From Chamaecrista fasciculata (lineage: Eukaryota > Streptophyta > Magnoliopsida > Fabales > Fabaceae): DNA of 64,000 nucleotides. Of the stretch, positions 25,940 through 38,100 are shown piece after piece (within the stretch, counting starts at the first letter, position 1; each line of letters opens with the position of its first letter). The stretch covers positions 36,795 through 100,794 of the forward strand of contig QANZ01055800.1 in NCBI GenBank assembly GCA_003254925.1, in the 5' to 3' direction. The position numbers and the translations under genes were made by a program. The notes under the pieces are model-generated. The model was not told the origin of the DNA. It did not search any database and saw only the letters and a list, made by a program, of their open reading frames with translations.

Positions 25940-26500
25940 TGTTGGAGTTGCTACCTGAAAACAAGAGAAACACTAAAACAAGATAAAATTGTTAGTAAAA
26001 CAATATGCGTGGTCCTGGGCTGAGGCACGGATATCTCGCTTTCTTTAAGGTAATTTCACGCCTCCCACGGGTTGATTTAGTCATATCACCCGGTGCATTG
26101 GGTACACTGACGTGTTACCTCCAGGATACAACAACCCAGTACTCGCCTGTTTGAACTATCACCTCTGCACAAAGGTGATAGATAGGACTCTCACTCCCAC
26201 ACCATTTTCTCTATCCAAATATATAAAACTACATGCATGTATCTTAGTTTTTTTTCCACCATAAGCATCCTTCTACATCACCTACTGCCGCACATACATA
26301 TTTATATTGATCATATGTTCAAGCTTTTAAATGCCTTTTAATCTCCCTAATGTGGCCGTTGCTTCACATATAGCATTCACTCTTTTTAATTGCTTTTAAT
26401 CTCCATAAATCCCAAGGCTTTGCACATACCAACGTTCATATATTAAATTATAATTAAAGTATGAATTGTAATTATATTAATTTTATAATAATATCTAACA
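25940..26500 (-). mobile_element. LTR of a (probably Ty1/copia-type) retrotransposon, minus orientation
   Basis: Read on the minus strand this 561-bp piece starts TGTTAGATATTATTA and ends GGTAGCAACTCCAACA, giving TG...CA ends. Immediately before it on that strand lies a purine tract (AAGTGGGGGAT, about 26501-26513), as expected upstream of a 3' LTR. The part from about 25940 to 26225 is nearly identical to 29023-29310. The 5-bp target duplication could not be matched because the partner end is not visible. Confidence 0.7.
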
Positions 26501-26547
26501 ATCCCCCACTTATTATTATGAAATATTATATAATTTTTTATTTTATT

Positions 26548-27060
26548 TTATATACTTGGATAGAGATAGATTATTATCCGTAATATAGATAGCTAGTATT
26601 GCCTTGAATCTATACTTAGCAAAAATACATATCTTGATCCAGAGCCAATAGTGGTATTCGCCTTGAACTATGACTGCTTAGGGGAGACAAGATATATATA
26701 TTGCACATAATAATCCAGGTGCAATTTATGAGCCCTAGCCCGCACGTTATCCGGCCATGTGCGTATCCTGTTCATGAATGTGTTCGGAAAATACGCCCTG
26801 AATNTTATATACTCGGATAGAGATGAATTATTATCCGTAATATAGATAACTAGTATTGTCTTGAATCTATACTTAGCAAAAATACATATCTTGATCTAGA
26901 GCCAATAGTGATATTCGCCTTGAACTATGACTGCTTAGGGGAGACAAGATACATATATTGCACATAATAATCCAGGTGCAATTTATGAGCCCTAGCCCGC
27001 ACGTTACGCGGCCATGTGCGTATCCTGTTCATGAATGTGTTAAGAGAATACGCCCTGAAT
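26548..27060. repeat. Direct duplication of 256 bp separated by one N (26804)
   Basis: Copy 1 is 26548-26803 and copy 2 is 26805-27060. They have equal length and start and end with the same words ('ttatatac', 'cgccctgaat'), with roughly a dozen differences. The single undetermined base sits exactly at the junction, as expected if two overlapping contig ends were joined without merging. Confidence 0.85.
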
Positions 27061-28532
27061 ATTCTCCTAGGAGCGGCCCCACTCCCACATTCCATAGGTG
27101 AATTCTGTCAAGAGTGCTCCTGCAATTGTGACACTCCACTCTTATAGAGCTACAGATTTCATTAAGAGTTTCTAAAACTCAACCTCATATATTCATTGCA
27201 GGAAAATGCACATACACCATAGGGATGAGTACAAAATTTGTGCACTTATCAACCAGCCACTCTATGATTCGTTTTTCCCTTTGAACCAAGTTCTTAGGAT
27301 CTCTAATCACAAGGTAGGGTTTCCTCATAGGTTGCTTATAATCCTATGGGCTTAAAACCATTCATCCCCCTCAATGTATTCCAAACTCATTTTTCTATGT
27401 AAGACTTTTGCAAGTGGATCCAAAACTTCTAGTCTTTACATAGTTCCACACATATGGTATACCATTTTTTTGAGAGATTTTGTCATGACACTAACACAAT
27501 ATTTAATTACTTTCATGAGTTTGGATTTATCATTAGTACTTATTTTAAGTACTATCACAATAACATATATTTTTTCACAATGGGATTAATTTACTTTACT
27601 AGCCTCTTCGATAATTAATGCTAAAGCTTTAAGCTTAGCTTCTCTTTTCATGTCAACAATAACATTTTCCTTCACCAAAATTGTGACGCTGAAATCCTCA
27701 AAAAAAAAAATTTTACATTTCGTTTAACCCATTTGAGCTTGTACCAAAAATTAAAATTAATAGATCACATGCATATTATATTCAAACTCACAACAAAATA
27801 ATTCTCAATCAATTCATAACACAAATATTTACCAAAAAATTACTTAATTTAAATTCATTTCATAACACACATATAAATCAATTTTTTTCCGGTACTTGAT
27901 TCAAGCTCCCTTGACCCCCACTATTTCTTCGATTTGTAAATAATTCTATCCTCACAAAATAAATTAATAAATCATCTATATAACTATAGCCTATCATCAC
28001 AATCTATGCATTGATTCAAAATTATATATAAAAAACATAAGCAATAAACAACGAAATTATTTAGTTTCTCACAACTTACGAGACCCCCAAATAAAACAAA
28101 ATTATCATTTCCTCAACGACATATCTCATAGGATGACAAAATAGTCCTATTTCCTATTACCTCAACAACACCCAACCAATTGTCATGTATATGTCCGCAA
28201 TTCCATTTCCTCCAAAAGACCATAAAAGATAAACATATCCTTTCCCCAATTCATCAAAAAATACATATCATAAAATTACCATCACAAACAAACATACACA
28301 TTAATCACTATATTTCCTTGCACATATTGAATTATTATTATTTTTTTAAAAAATACCCAATTCCACCACTTAGAGTCTTGATTCATCAATCACAATATCA
28401 CACAATCAATTTGATAAAACTCTAATATCTTATTTCAAGATTGAATCACACATCACACAATATTAACAAACTTCGTTTGTTCTTTAGACAAGTCCATGAA
28501 CCAATAATATACTTGTCTAGAAATACTCATAT

Positions 28533-29015
28533 TCATCCGCCATCATTTTTTAAACAATATAGTCACTGAAGACTTCTCAACACTATAAAAATATTGGATG
28601 AGATTTTGCTTATATAGCATCACCATTATTTTTAAATATTTCATAAATCAACTTTATGTAAATAAACCAAGAGTACGTGTACCTCTTGTAGAACCCCAGT
28701 TATATTTTTGGTCACGAAGACAACAACATCATTCTTATTTTCAGTAGCATCTTCCATAGAGACGTGAATTACCNTCATCCACCACCATATTTTAAACATT
28801 ATAGTCACAAAGGACTTCTCAACACTATAAATATATTGGATGAGATTTTGCATATATAGCATCACCATTATTTTTAAATATTTCATAAATCAACTTTATG
28901 TAAATAAACCAAGAGTACGTGTACTTCTTGTAGAACCCCAATTATATTTTTGGTCACGAAGACAACAACATCATTCTTATTTTCAGTAGCATCTTCCATA
29001 GAGTCGTGACTTACC
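28533..29015. repeat. Direct duplication of 241 bp separated by one N (28774)
   Basis: Copy 1 is 28533-28773 and copy 2 is 28775-29015. Both run from 'tcatccrcca' to 'gtgamttacc' with only a few differences. Again the single N is exactly at the junction. Confidence 0.85.
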
Positions 29016-29022
29016 TTAAAAT

Positions 29023-29660
29023 TGTTGGAGTTGCTACCTGAAAACAAGAGAAACACTAAAACAAGAAAAAATTGTTAGTAAAACAAAATGCGTGGTCCTG
29101 GGCTGAGGCACGGATATCTCGCTTTCTTTAAGGTAATTTCACGCCTCCCACGGGTTGATTTAGTCATATCACCCGGTGCATTGGGTACACTGACGTGTTA
29201 CCTCCAGGATACAACAGCCCAGTACTCGCCTGTTTGAACTATCACCTCTGCACAAAGGTGATAGATAGGACTCTCATCCCCACACATTTTCTCTATCCAA
29301 ATATATAAACATGTATGTGCGTATCTTAGTTTGTTTTACACCATATGAGCCATATCTCTACTCCCTCTCTCTAATGCCGCACACACCCATATATATATAT
29401 AGGCCATGTTGATTGCTCACCACTTATTAGTTTTAATATGTATTAATCTTCCTCTTAATTACCTTGAATCACACCCAACGTCCATTTACATGCCATAAAA
29501 CGTCCTTTATTTCTCTTCAAATGCCATAAAACAACCGTTGCACTTCACCAACGGACACCACATGTTCATTTGCCTTCAAAAGCTTTTAATCTCTTTTAAT
29601 CCAATTCCAACGGCACATAAAGCTTCATGATACACATTATTAATGTCTCCTATATATATA
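29023..29660 (-). mobile_element. Second LTR-like copy, conserved R-U5 part and divergent U3 part
   Basis: Bases 29023-29310 repeat 25940-26225 almost exactly, including 'gcgtggtcctgggctgaggc' and 'tatcacctctgcacaaaggt'. Beyond about 29340 the similarity to the first LTR drops to short islands ('tgccgcacacac', 'cttttaatctc'). The expected minus-strand start (TGTTAGA) is not present before an AT run containing an N at 29665. It is either a related but different element's LTR or a broken assembly join. Confidence 0.6.
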
Positions 29661-30057
29661 TATANATTTACATATCAATTTTATTTGTAATTTAATGTTA
29701 TAATTCATTTTTGTAGGAAATTCCATCAGATGTTCGTCCTTCATCTTCATCAAGTCATGCACCATGATCCCTTCTTAGTGTTAGATCAACCTACTATCAT
29801 TTCTAGTAGATAAGACAGTTTCCATGAATATTTAGATTTATGTATGGATGAAAGTTTAATTTCCATGAATATTGAAATTTGTATGGATGGAAAGACTTGG
29901 ATATTTTGTTTAATTTATTATATTTTGGATAATTAATATATTTTAGGAAATATCTTAGATTTATTGATGCTCTTATTTAATTTAAAAACTAATAATCAAA
30001 TATAAATAATAATAACAAAATAAAAAATTATAACATTTTAAAAAAAAAATTTAATGC
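29661..30057 (+). mobile_element. Probable internal remnant of the CACTA element
   Basis: It follows the N at 29665 and leads without a break into the CACTA terminus. A possible exon after an acceptor (TTTTTGTAG at about 29716) reads EIPSDVRPSSSSSHAP then stop, which could be the last exon of an element gene. I could not match it to a known transposase with certainty. Confidence 0.35.
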
Positions 30058-30433
30058 CATTTAGCGGCGGTTCTTAAAACCGCCACAAAACAAAATAAGA
30101 TTTATACGCCTGTGCATTTAGCGGCGGTTACAAAACCGCCACCATATTAAATTATGTTTATGTACCTGCGCATTTAGCGGCGGTTACAAAACCGCCACAA
30201 AATGATTCAATGAAAACAGGTGCGCATTTTCTGGCGGTCAACTAACCGCCGCTAAATGGAAGACAACCGCCAGTAAATAATTATTCCGGCGGTTGATAAA
30301 ACCCGCCGCTAAATGATTGCGACGTTGCCGATGCCGACGGTTTTCAGAACCGTTGGTATTATATTTAGTGGCGGTTTAAACCGCCACTAAATGTAAAAAA
30401 AAACCGCCACTAAATGCCGCTTTTTTTGTAGTG
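30058..30433 (+). mobile_element. Terminus of a CACTA (En/Spm) DNA transposon
   Basis: The sequence ends GCTTTTTTTGTAGTG at 30433, the complement of the CACTACAAAAAAAGC end of CACTA elements. The preceding 370 bp hold many direct and inverted copies of a GCGGCGGTT / AACCGCC sub-terminal motif, often paired as small hairpins ('agcggcggttacaaaaccgc'). No opposite CACTA end was found upstream, so the element is truncated or interrupted. Confidence 0.85.
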
Positions 30434-31915
30434 CCTCTCCACTTAATAAACATATAATATATATATTAATTTATAATAATACCCAACAGTTACCTACAAC
30501 CAACTTTTCCACGTGTCTTCCACGTGTCATTATATTATTGGTTCATGACTTATTGCATATCATGTCCAGAATCAAACTTTCCATTATAGTCTAACCCTTC
30601 ATTCTTTTACTCAATGTTTCAAAATCTGATGGATTATCAAATAGATCAAGAGTTCATGTTATCATTACAAATTCTTGAGTTGGTGATTTATTGAGACTTT
30701 AATGAATTAATTTGGGGTCAAAACTATGATTAAAAATGACTTGAATTATTTTAGTTCTCGAATCACCAAATTACTGGTTAACTTAATCAGTCAATCCAAA
30801 TTTTTAAACTATAATTTTACTATGTATATCCATATTTGTTCAAATTATTTTATATTATTATCCTACCTATATCTAAAATCTTAATATCAATATCTTAAAT
30901 ATCCATTTAACAACAAGATTTTGAAATAATCTAAAAAATCTAATTTCCTTTCAACAACTAGATTGAGTAAACCAATATTGGTTTAATAAATTATCTTAAT
31001 TCAATTCGTTAAATAATAAATGGTTAAAAGATAGTTGTGCACATCTCAAAATCTTAAACATCTTAAACGCCAATTGATTACTTGCAGTCACCTGCTAGCA
31101 CATTTTGATTCGGGGATTCTTTTTACAACTATGATAAAATGTATAGTAATATTATTTTTAAACTTTAAAGATATTAAATTATTATAAATGATGAATAATT
31201 ATATTTATTCTGTTATAAAATGATAAAAAAAATTAGTCACAGTATTTTTTTATTAAAATATAATTTTAAAAAATTGACAATAAATGAACGACCCCTAAAC
31301 TATGCAACATAAGGAACCATACTATGTTTGGGGCGTATTATCCTGAACAATAGATAACACCATCCAATTTATTTGAGAGTGTCCTTCCTTATTGCTTACG
31401 CTGCCTAACTTGTGAAGAGCATCCTTCTCAAGGAAGGTGTTAGGAATGAAGGTTAAACAGTAAAATAATGCAATGAGATGATAACAATTGAGGGGAATGG
31501 TGGCTTGTACTGATAGAAATGAGTACAGAATGGCAAACCCTTTTGGAGTAAAGGCAACTCCCAAAGCCACACAGGGCAATACAAACAACCTACCCTGAAA
31601 CGTATTATTCCCCATTGTAAACAATCCCTCAGAATAGCCTAACAAACTTAGTACCACAACAATTAACTCATGTGAAGGGGTGAGCATATTGACTCGCGAG
31701 CCTGCGAACCCGTAAAAACCAACCCATCCCAACTCGCAATCCTCAATTTTATATAAGTAGTAAGATGTATAAATTACTCATGATGTATTATAATATTTTA
31801 CGTACTGTAATAATATTCTCATTCTATTATGAACAATGAAATGATCTTCTACTTCTTAGCAAAAATCATTAATATATAACAACTTTTAACTTACAAATAT
31901 ATATATATATATATA
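30434..31915. other. Intergenic DNA without a recognised gene
   Basis: AT-rich. A 136-codon open frame on the minus strand (31732-31322) contains hydrophobic runs but matches no family I recognise and has no splice or promoter support. It may be a gene fragment. An (AT)n run lies at about 31899-31915. Confidence 0.5.
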
Positions 31916-32452
31916 GGCAAAAGACCTGTTGGTGCCTCTAATGTTTGGAGTCAGTTTCAGTTATGCCCTTAAAAATTTTTTGTGCCAGTTATGCCCCCAA
32001 CATTTCACATTGTTGTCAGTTATACCCTAAATCGCCGAAAATCATATTTCCGGTCATTTTTTCGCAAAATGCAGGCCGCCATTGAACTTAGGAGGTCAAA
32101 AAACCTTGGAGTAGGAGTTTTCGTAGTCGTCGGGGCCGTTGTGTATCTCGTCGGAAAGTTCGTTGGAGAAGACGAACCTTGCCGGAAAAGCTCGGCGGGA
32201 GTGCGGCTACTGCTGGCGGCGGTGGTGTTGCTGCTGTTGTTGCTAATGGTGGTGGTGGTAGTGGTGAAGATGATGATGAATGAAGGACTTTGAGCTAAGA
32301 GACCAAAACGGAACTTTGAGCAAACTTGAGGGACCAAAGTAGGACTTTGGCTCAAAACAATTGAGGTTATGGTATAATTGACAATAATATGAAACGTTGG
32401 GGGCATAACTGAAACTGATTCCAAACGTTAGGGGCACCAACAAGTCTTTTAC
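31916..32452. repeat. Foldback element with unequal arms
   Basis: The left end 'aggcaaaagacctgttggtg' faces the complement of the right end 'caccaacaagtcttttact'. The next 40 bases of both arms ('gtttggagtcagtttcagtt') also pair. The loop is GC-richer, with GGTGGT-type repeats that create spurious open frames. Near 32300-32350 it contains a piece of the 'gagggaccaaagtaggactt' arm found in the elements at 55.8 and 57.2 kb. No clear target duplication was found. Confidence 0.7.
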
Positions 32453-33709
32453 TTATGGTAAATACAAATCATTACAATGTTTCAACATAATGCCAAGCTT
32501 TAAAGTTTAAACTAAATGCAATGGTGAGGTGACTAAAATTTGTGATTGTAATAAAATTAAGAAGTTAACATGAATGATTAGTAGGAAAGTAAAAAAAAAA
32601 CTTGTTTGATTTTATTTTGATTCCTATATATTGCTTATTTGTTTATTAATCGTTCTTTTTTTCTTTTTGGAAAAGTCAAATTATCCCTTATTAAACATAA
32701 TATAAATGCATTTCCATAAAATTGTGATTGAACAAAAGCATCATAATATCTCTATATACTATTAAACAAAGTCAATATAGTCACCTTTTTGTGAGTAAAA
32801 TCTACCTAACACATTATTAAAATTACTAATTGTATACGCAAACTTCAACTTTAACGATTATAAAGTGGAAGAGAAGTTAAATATGACACATAAGTTGGAC
32901 AGTAAGAAAATGTTAAAATTTAAATAAAGATATAATGAAATCTTATTGAAAAAGAAAGAGATCAAATGACAAAAATCCTTATTCTCTAAAAAAAATTGAC
33001 ACAAATCCTAATAAAGATTATTCAAAAATCTACTGAAGAATTAATTGCAAAGAAAAAAAATTTCAATTATACTTACACAAGAGTACAAAGCAAACTTACA
33101 AAGCAAACTTGAAAGAATGAAACAACAAAGAGCAAATAGTGCAAAGTTGCAAACCTTCGAAATTTAAATTAATTTGAAGTAATTCCAAAATGAAAGTGAA
33201 AATGGATAAGAAATTGAATGAGTTCGTTATACTTTCAAACTTTTTTTATTTTAATTGTATGAAAATATTAAGATGTAATAATATAAAGGCAAGATAATAA
33301 CAATTATTTTTTTAGTGGAACTTGAAAAAAGATGTAATTGAAGTTTTGAACTAATGTATTTGTTTGCGATCGATGCCAAATTCTATGACTTAGAGCATTT
33401 AAGGAGAAGACATGATGATGATTATCGAAGAGGTTCACGTTGTCAATTTTTTTATTCTTGCTAGCTCTTTCTTTTTAACTTATCTTTGTAGATGTTAAAA
33501 GATCGTTTCGGCAATTTTAAGAAAAAAAATGTAAAGAACTGATTATTTTTTAGTAGAAAAAAATATTTGATAAGACTAAATTACATAAATACCTCTTGAA
33601 TTTAAGGTAATTTACATATTATACCCTAAGTTTTAAAATTACACGAAGATGAGCCATGAGTTTTTTATTTGGGACAATTATCACCTTTATATTAGATTAT
33701 TGTTTATTG
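32453..33709. other. AT-rich intergenic DNA
   Basis: No gene, RNA gene or structured repeat was recognised. Confidence 0.6.
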
Positions 33710-34083
33710 GTCAAAGTGTATTTTTGGTCTCATAACTTTTGCTCAGGTCTCAATTTGATCCCATAAATTTTTTGGTTGCACTTTTGGTCTCACATCTTTT
33801 GCTCAGGTTGTCGATTTGGTCTCGAATCACTTTTGGTCCATATCTTTTGGTTAGGTTGCAGAATTGATCTCATATCTTTGCAAGAAATTTCACCATGAGT
33901 TCCAATTGAACTAAAGATATGAGACTAATTCTACAACTAACCCAAAGATATGAGACCAAAAGTGTAACATGGGACTAAATTTTCTACTTGGGCAAAAAAA
34001 TAGGACCAAAATTGCAATAAAAAAGTTATAAGACTAAATTAAGACCTGAGAAAAGTTATGGGACCAAAAGTACAATTTGATCT
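33710..34083. repeat. Foldback MITE-like element, 374 bp
   Basis: The left arm 'ggtcaaagtgtatttttggt' pairs with the right end 'gggaccaaaagtacaatttg'. Several 'tttggtctcataacttt' units per arm face 'agttatgggaccaaaag' units, with the centre near 33895. A clean target duplication was not found, so the edges are approximate. It is related to the element at 44003-44453. Confidence 0.75.
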
Positions 34084-35144
34084 TATTTGATTTTTAACTT
34101 TTAAGTGTATAATAATAATTTTAGTAAAAATTCTAAAATCGATCCAAACTCATAATTGTCTAACCATACCCATCCCTTAATTCCTCATGCCCAAACCTTA
34201 AACCCCGTCGATAGTAAGGAAGAGAGGCCGCAAGTGAGAAGTTGGAAAACGCTGCTTGTCGTCGTCTTTTGTGCTCGTCAATGGTGGGGTGACTGGTCTC
34301 GTCGTCTCTGCTTCTTTCTTTCAGGTTTTGCTTCCTTCTTTTAAAATTTTCGTCTTGTGTATTTGTGAATTCGTCGGCTTTTTCTTCACACATCCTAACT
34401 GCTCTCACATATATAATTATAAATAATTAACTTAATGGGTTGTATCATCTTGTGATTGTAACTTAATGGGTTTGTCAGTCTCTTTTATGATTGAAATCTG
34501 CATCTAATTGAATTAAGTACTGTAATTTATTCTCTCTTATGGATAAATTAGTGTACTTTTAGTCGTTCTCTGTTCAGGAGATATTCAAAATTGGAGGGGA
34601 ATGGAATTGATTAGAAATTCTTGGTACACATGTAATTTAAAATACTATCACCATAAAATCTTTCTTCCATTGCTGGAGAGAATGATTGGTATGAAATTTA
34701 GATGAAGTAATCACATATCCAGGCTGATGAATTTTGATGAAGTGATCTATTTCATTGGTGATAATTGTGAATATGGTCAGCCCTACTTGGAGTCATTTTT
34801 GGTTGGAACTTTAAGCTTACTAAAGATTGAAACGTTGTAACTTTTCCTTATGGGTGCCAAATGTTATGACTTGAGTTTTAGAGCAATTAAAGAGAAAGAC
34901 GCAATCATTTCCCAAGGGATTTGTGTTGTCCAAGTGGCTACATTATCATAACTAAATGGAGACAAATGTCAATTTTGTCCCCTTTGAGTCCTTCTTTCCA
35001 ACTACAGATAGTTGTAGAAATAGAAAGATCATAAGGGTAATAGTCCTCATTCAGTTCTTAGAGATGAGGATTATAGAGGCTAATAGCAGCATTTTCGTTT
35101 TTGCAGGTGTTAATTGTTAAAAGGCCGACATATCATTCACATTT
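34084..35144 (+). promoter_or_regulatory. Promoter and 5' leader region of the RFT1 homologue
   Basis: The pyrimidine- and GC-richer stretch at about 34190-34340 looks like a plant leader exon. A good acceptor (TTTTTGCAG, ending 35106) lies 38 bases before the start codon, so a leader intron of several hundred bases is likely. The donor was not fixed. The frames read here in both strands are not supported as genes. Confidence 0.45.
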
Positions 35145-38100
35145 ATGATGTCGAAGGATGATGACGCCACCAATATGTCTCGCACATTTAAATACCTATT
35201 AGGTTCGATCTTCATTCTGGAATATGAGTAAATACACATTTTTCCTGTAAAGATATGACTTTTTTGGATTTAATCCCTGAGTTTATTGCTCTATCTTTGA
35301 AGAACTAATTTGTATGGAGGAATAAATCCGGGAAAAAAATAGGTAAGGAGGTATATTTTTCTGGAATCAAGTTGTATAATTCCTATGTTCAGCTGTTTAA
35401 GCATAGTGGTAGTAGATAACTATTATCTTTCTGCTTTTGTAGACATTGAATGAGTACTAAATAGTCTCAAAATTTTTGGTTGATAATAGAAAAATGTAGT
35501 GCTACTGCCTGAAAAAATATTGGATCTTAAATATTTGATGTTTTTCTTCATCAGTAAACTTTGTGCGTTAACTAAGGTATTGTTACACTTACATTAATCA
35601 CTATATCTTGCTGAGTTCTTTCTCTTTTGATATTGTGGTACCAGCTACACAAATCTTGTCGAGGGGAATTCCATTTATATTTAATACATGGGTTATAAGG
35701 CATCTCACAGCAGAGGACTATGCGGTAAGAATTTTTGATCCTTTCGTGATTGATATTTTTGAATGGTTCTATTAATATGATTGGATCATTTTATATCCTG
35801 AGTGCATGTGTCTGTGTTCACCCAGCATGTTGAAAGTATTAAATTTGCAATCAGGGTGCCCTTTCTTGATGGATTGTTTTTTAAGTTATGATTTTTCCCT
35901 TTGGTTAGAAAGCTTCTTCAGTGCTAGTCACTTGCACTTTTAAGCATATGTTTTGTGAAGTCATGAATTTGTTTGATTAATGTATTGGGTCTTGATTTCT
36001 TTAGTGGTGTCATTATTGGTATATGCATGCGCTTTTATTTCATTGTCATCGTAAGTTGCATCATAAACTATGCATAAACTGATCTAATCATTTGTTACTT
36101 TGCTTTGGTGCAGCTCTATGCAGTGCAGTTTTATCTTTTTGTCACTTGTGTTTTGTTTCTCAGTCGGGAGGGTTTCCGCCGGGCATGCATGCGGATGGAC
36201 ATGAATCGGTGATTTCTCATGCTTTTATAATTCTGTCAAATAGGAATATGTTTATTCGGGTAAAAAGTTAAAGCTTTGAACTGTTCTAGTTTGGCGAGTT
36301 AGCTTATTTTCTTTGCCTAATTGCAAAAGCCCCTTGATATTTGGATAAACTTTATTACTTGCCACAGAAAAACTGTGCTGGGTCTATATTGTATAGTTTA
36401 AGGTGAAAGAACTAGTAGATTGAAAGTTATGTCTCAAAACACGTGCCAGTGATGTTTATCATCTATGCCAGTGATGTCTCAAAACTCATTGTTTAGATTT
36501 AAGTTTAATATGTAAATTAAAGTTTTATCTTTCTGATTTTCTATTTCTTCCGGCTCTAATTCTCTATGCTCTTGAATCTTGATTGAGGATTTTATATTCT
36601 GAATGTTTCATGTTATAGTGATGGGACTTCAATGGAAAAAGGTGTTGTCAAGCTAATGAGAGTAGCTGAGTCTTCCGCTTGGGATATTTATGACAATTGC
36701 TGCATCCTTATTAGTGTTCTGGTGGCAGGAAATAAGTTATTCCAGCCCACATGGGCAAGCTATCTTAATTAATGGTATCTACTAAAACTTCATCCAATTA
36801 TTGTTGTTGTTGTGACCCTGGAATACACGTCAAACTATCAATATATTTGTGAAATTGTCATTTATGTTCACTTGTTATGCCAGGTTTTGCATGTATATTG
36901 GAACTTTTGGCTGAGCCTTTATATATTCTTTCCCAGAACTTGGTTTTGCTTAAACTGAGATTAATGGTCGAGACATTAGCTACAATTTCTCGATGCATGA
37001 CAATGTACTTCCTTATTGTTATGCAAACTGGAATGGTAAGAATTTATTTAAACTGTAACATGGGTTTTGATCTTGACTTCCTTTACTGTCAAGTAGATTA
37101 TCACCTTTGCTTGTTTTTCTTATGTAAGATGTATTCTGCCAGGAAAAATCCATTATATTCGCATTGTCACAGTCTGCATATGGAGCCGCCTTATTTCTTG
37201 GTTATTGGGGCTATCTTGTTCTCTTCCGTAAATTGAGGGGTTCTTATATTTTTCCCTTCAGGTACAGGTGTTTTGTAGTTTACCCAAAGACCTCTATATG
37301 TATAATTTCTTTAAAGAAGATATAGGGAATCAAAAATTTTCTGACTGTTCATGTAAAAGCTAAATCTTTATTAGGATTATCTGACATTTGAGTGTTGTAC
37401 TTATCTATAATACATAATACTATTTCTTTCTGTTGGGTGCCTGTAATATGGTCTAAGATTATGTCAATTTGGTTCCATTCGAGAAGTATCTAAGTCATAT
37501 ATAAGTTAAATTGTTTCTCCTTCTAAAACGATTTATGCTTTGTTTGCATAAAGTTAAATTAGTCTGGGTCTTCTTGGGGGGATTACTTTTTTGTCCTCTT
37601 AATGGGTTTTTAAAGAGAAGTTTTCCTAATCGGTCTCCAAAGAGATTACAGGGCACTGTTGAGTTTTGTTTTGGGGGTCTTCTTTGTGGAGGACCTTGAT
37701 GAGACCCAAGTGACTTTGGGGGAACCCTCTCTCAAAAGTTAGCTGTTGAAGGGGGAGAGCCAAGGCATTTTAGTACTCCACTAAACACCCTATTCTACTC
37801 AATGTGTGATAGGAATTCCCGAATTGAGGCAACCCATACTACCCAAGTCCCTATCAGACCTTCTTTCCTCTACACTTTGTAAATTTGTACCTTTCTTGTC
37901 TATTAATAAATTTTTCTTTGGTCTTTTGAGATCATTCTAAAGGAATGATACATAGGGGAAACACTAGGAGGCACATGGAGTGCTAAGAAACTCTTTGACT
38001 TGTGGGTCATTGATCTATTATTGAGTTTGTTGGAATGTTGGATGGAGTTTCCCTTATTAATTACCTAGATTATACCTCCTAGTCTGTGAGGTCATGGGTA

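Larger units (their letters stand above)
26501..29022 (-). mobile_element. Internal region of LTR retroelement remnant, no intact gag or pol
   Basis: The stretch between the two LTR-like repeats is AT-rich, and I could find no reverse transcriptase, integrase or protease motif on either strand. A short minus-strand reading frame starting MEDATENKND occurs twice because of the duplication at 28533-29015. It may be a large non-autonomous derivative. Two internal duplications separated by N bases (separate entries) make its true structure doubtful. Confidence 0.5.

Noticed and set aside
32020..32443. Overlapping frames on both strands with low-complexity runs
   Set aside because: They arise from GGTGGT-type and palindromic sequence inside a foldback element and match no protein family.
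36884..37236. 119-codon frame taken as a separate gene
   Set aside because: It is RFT1 exon 5 read through its donor into the following intron.
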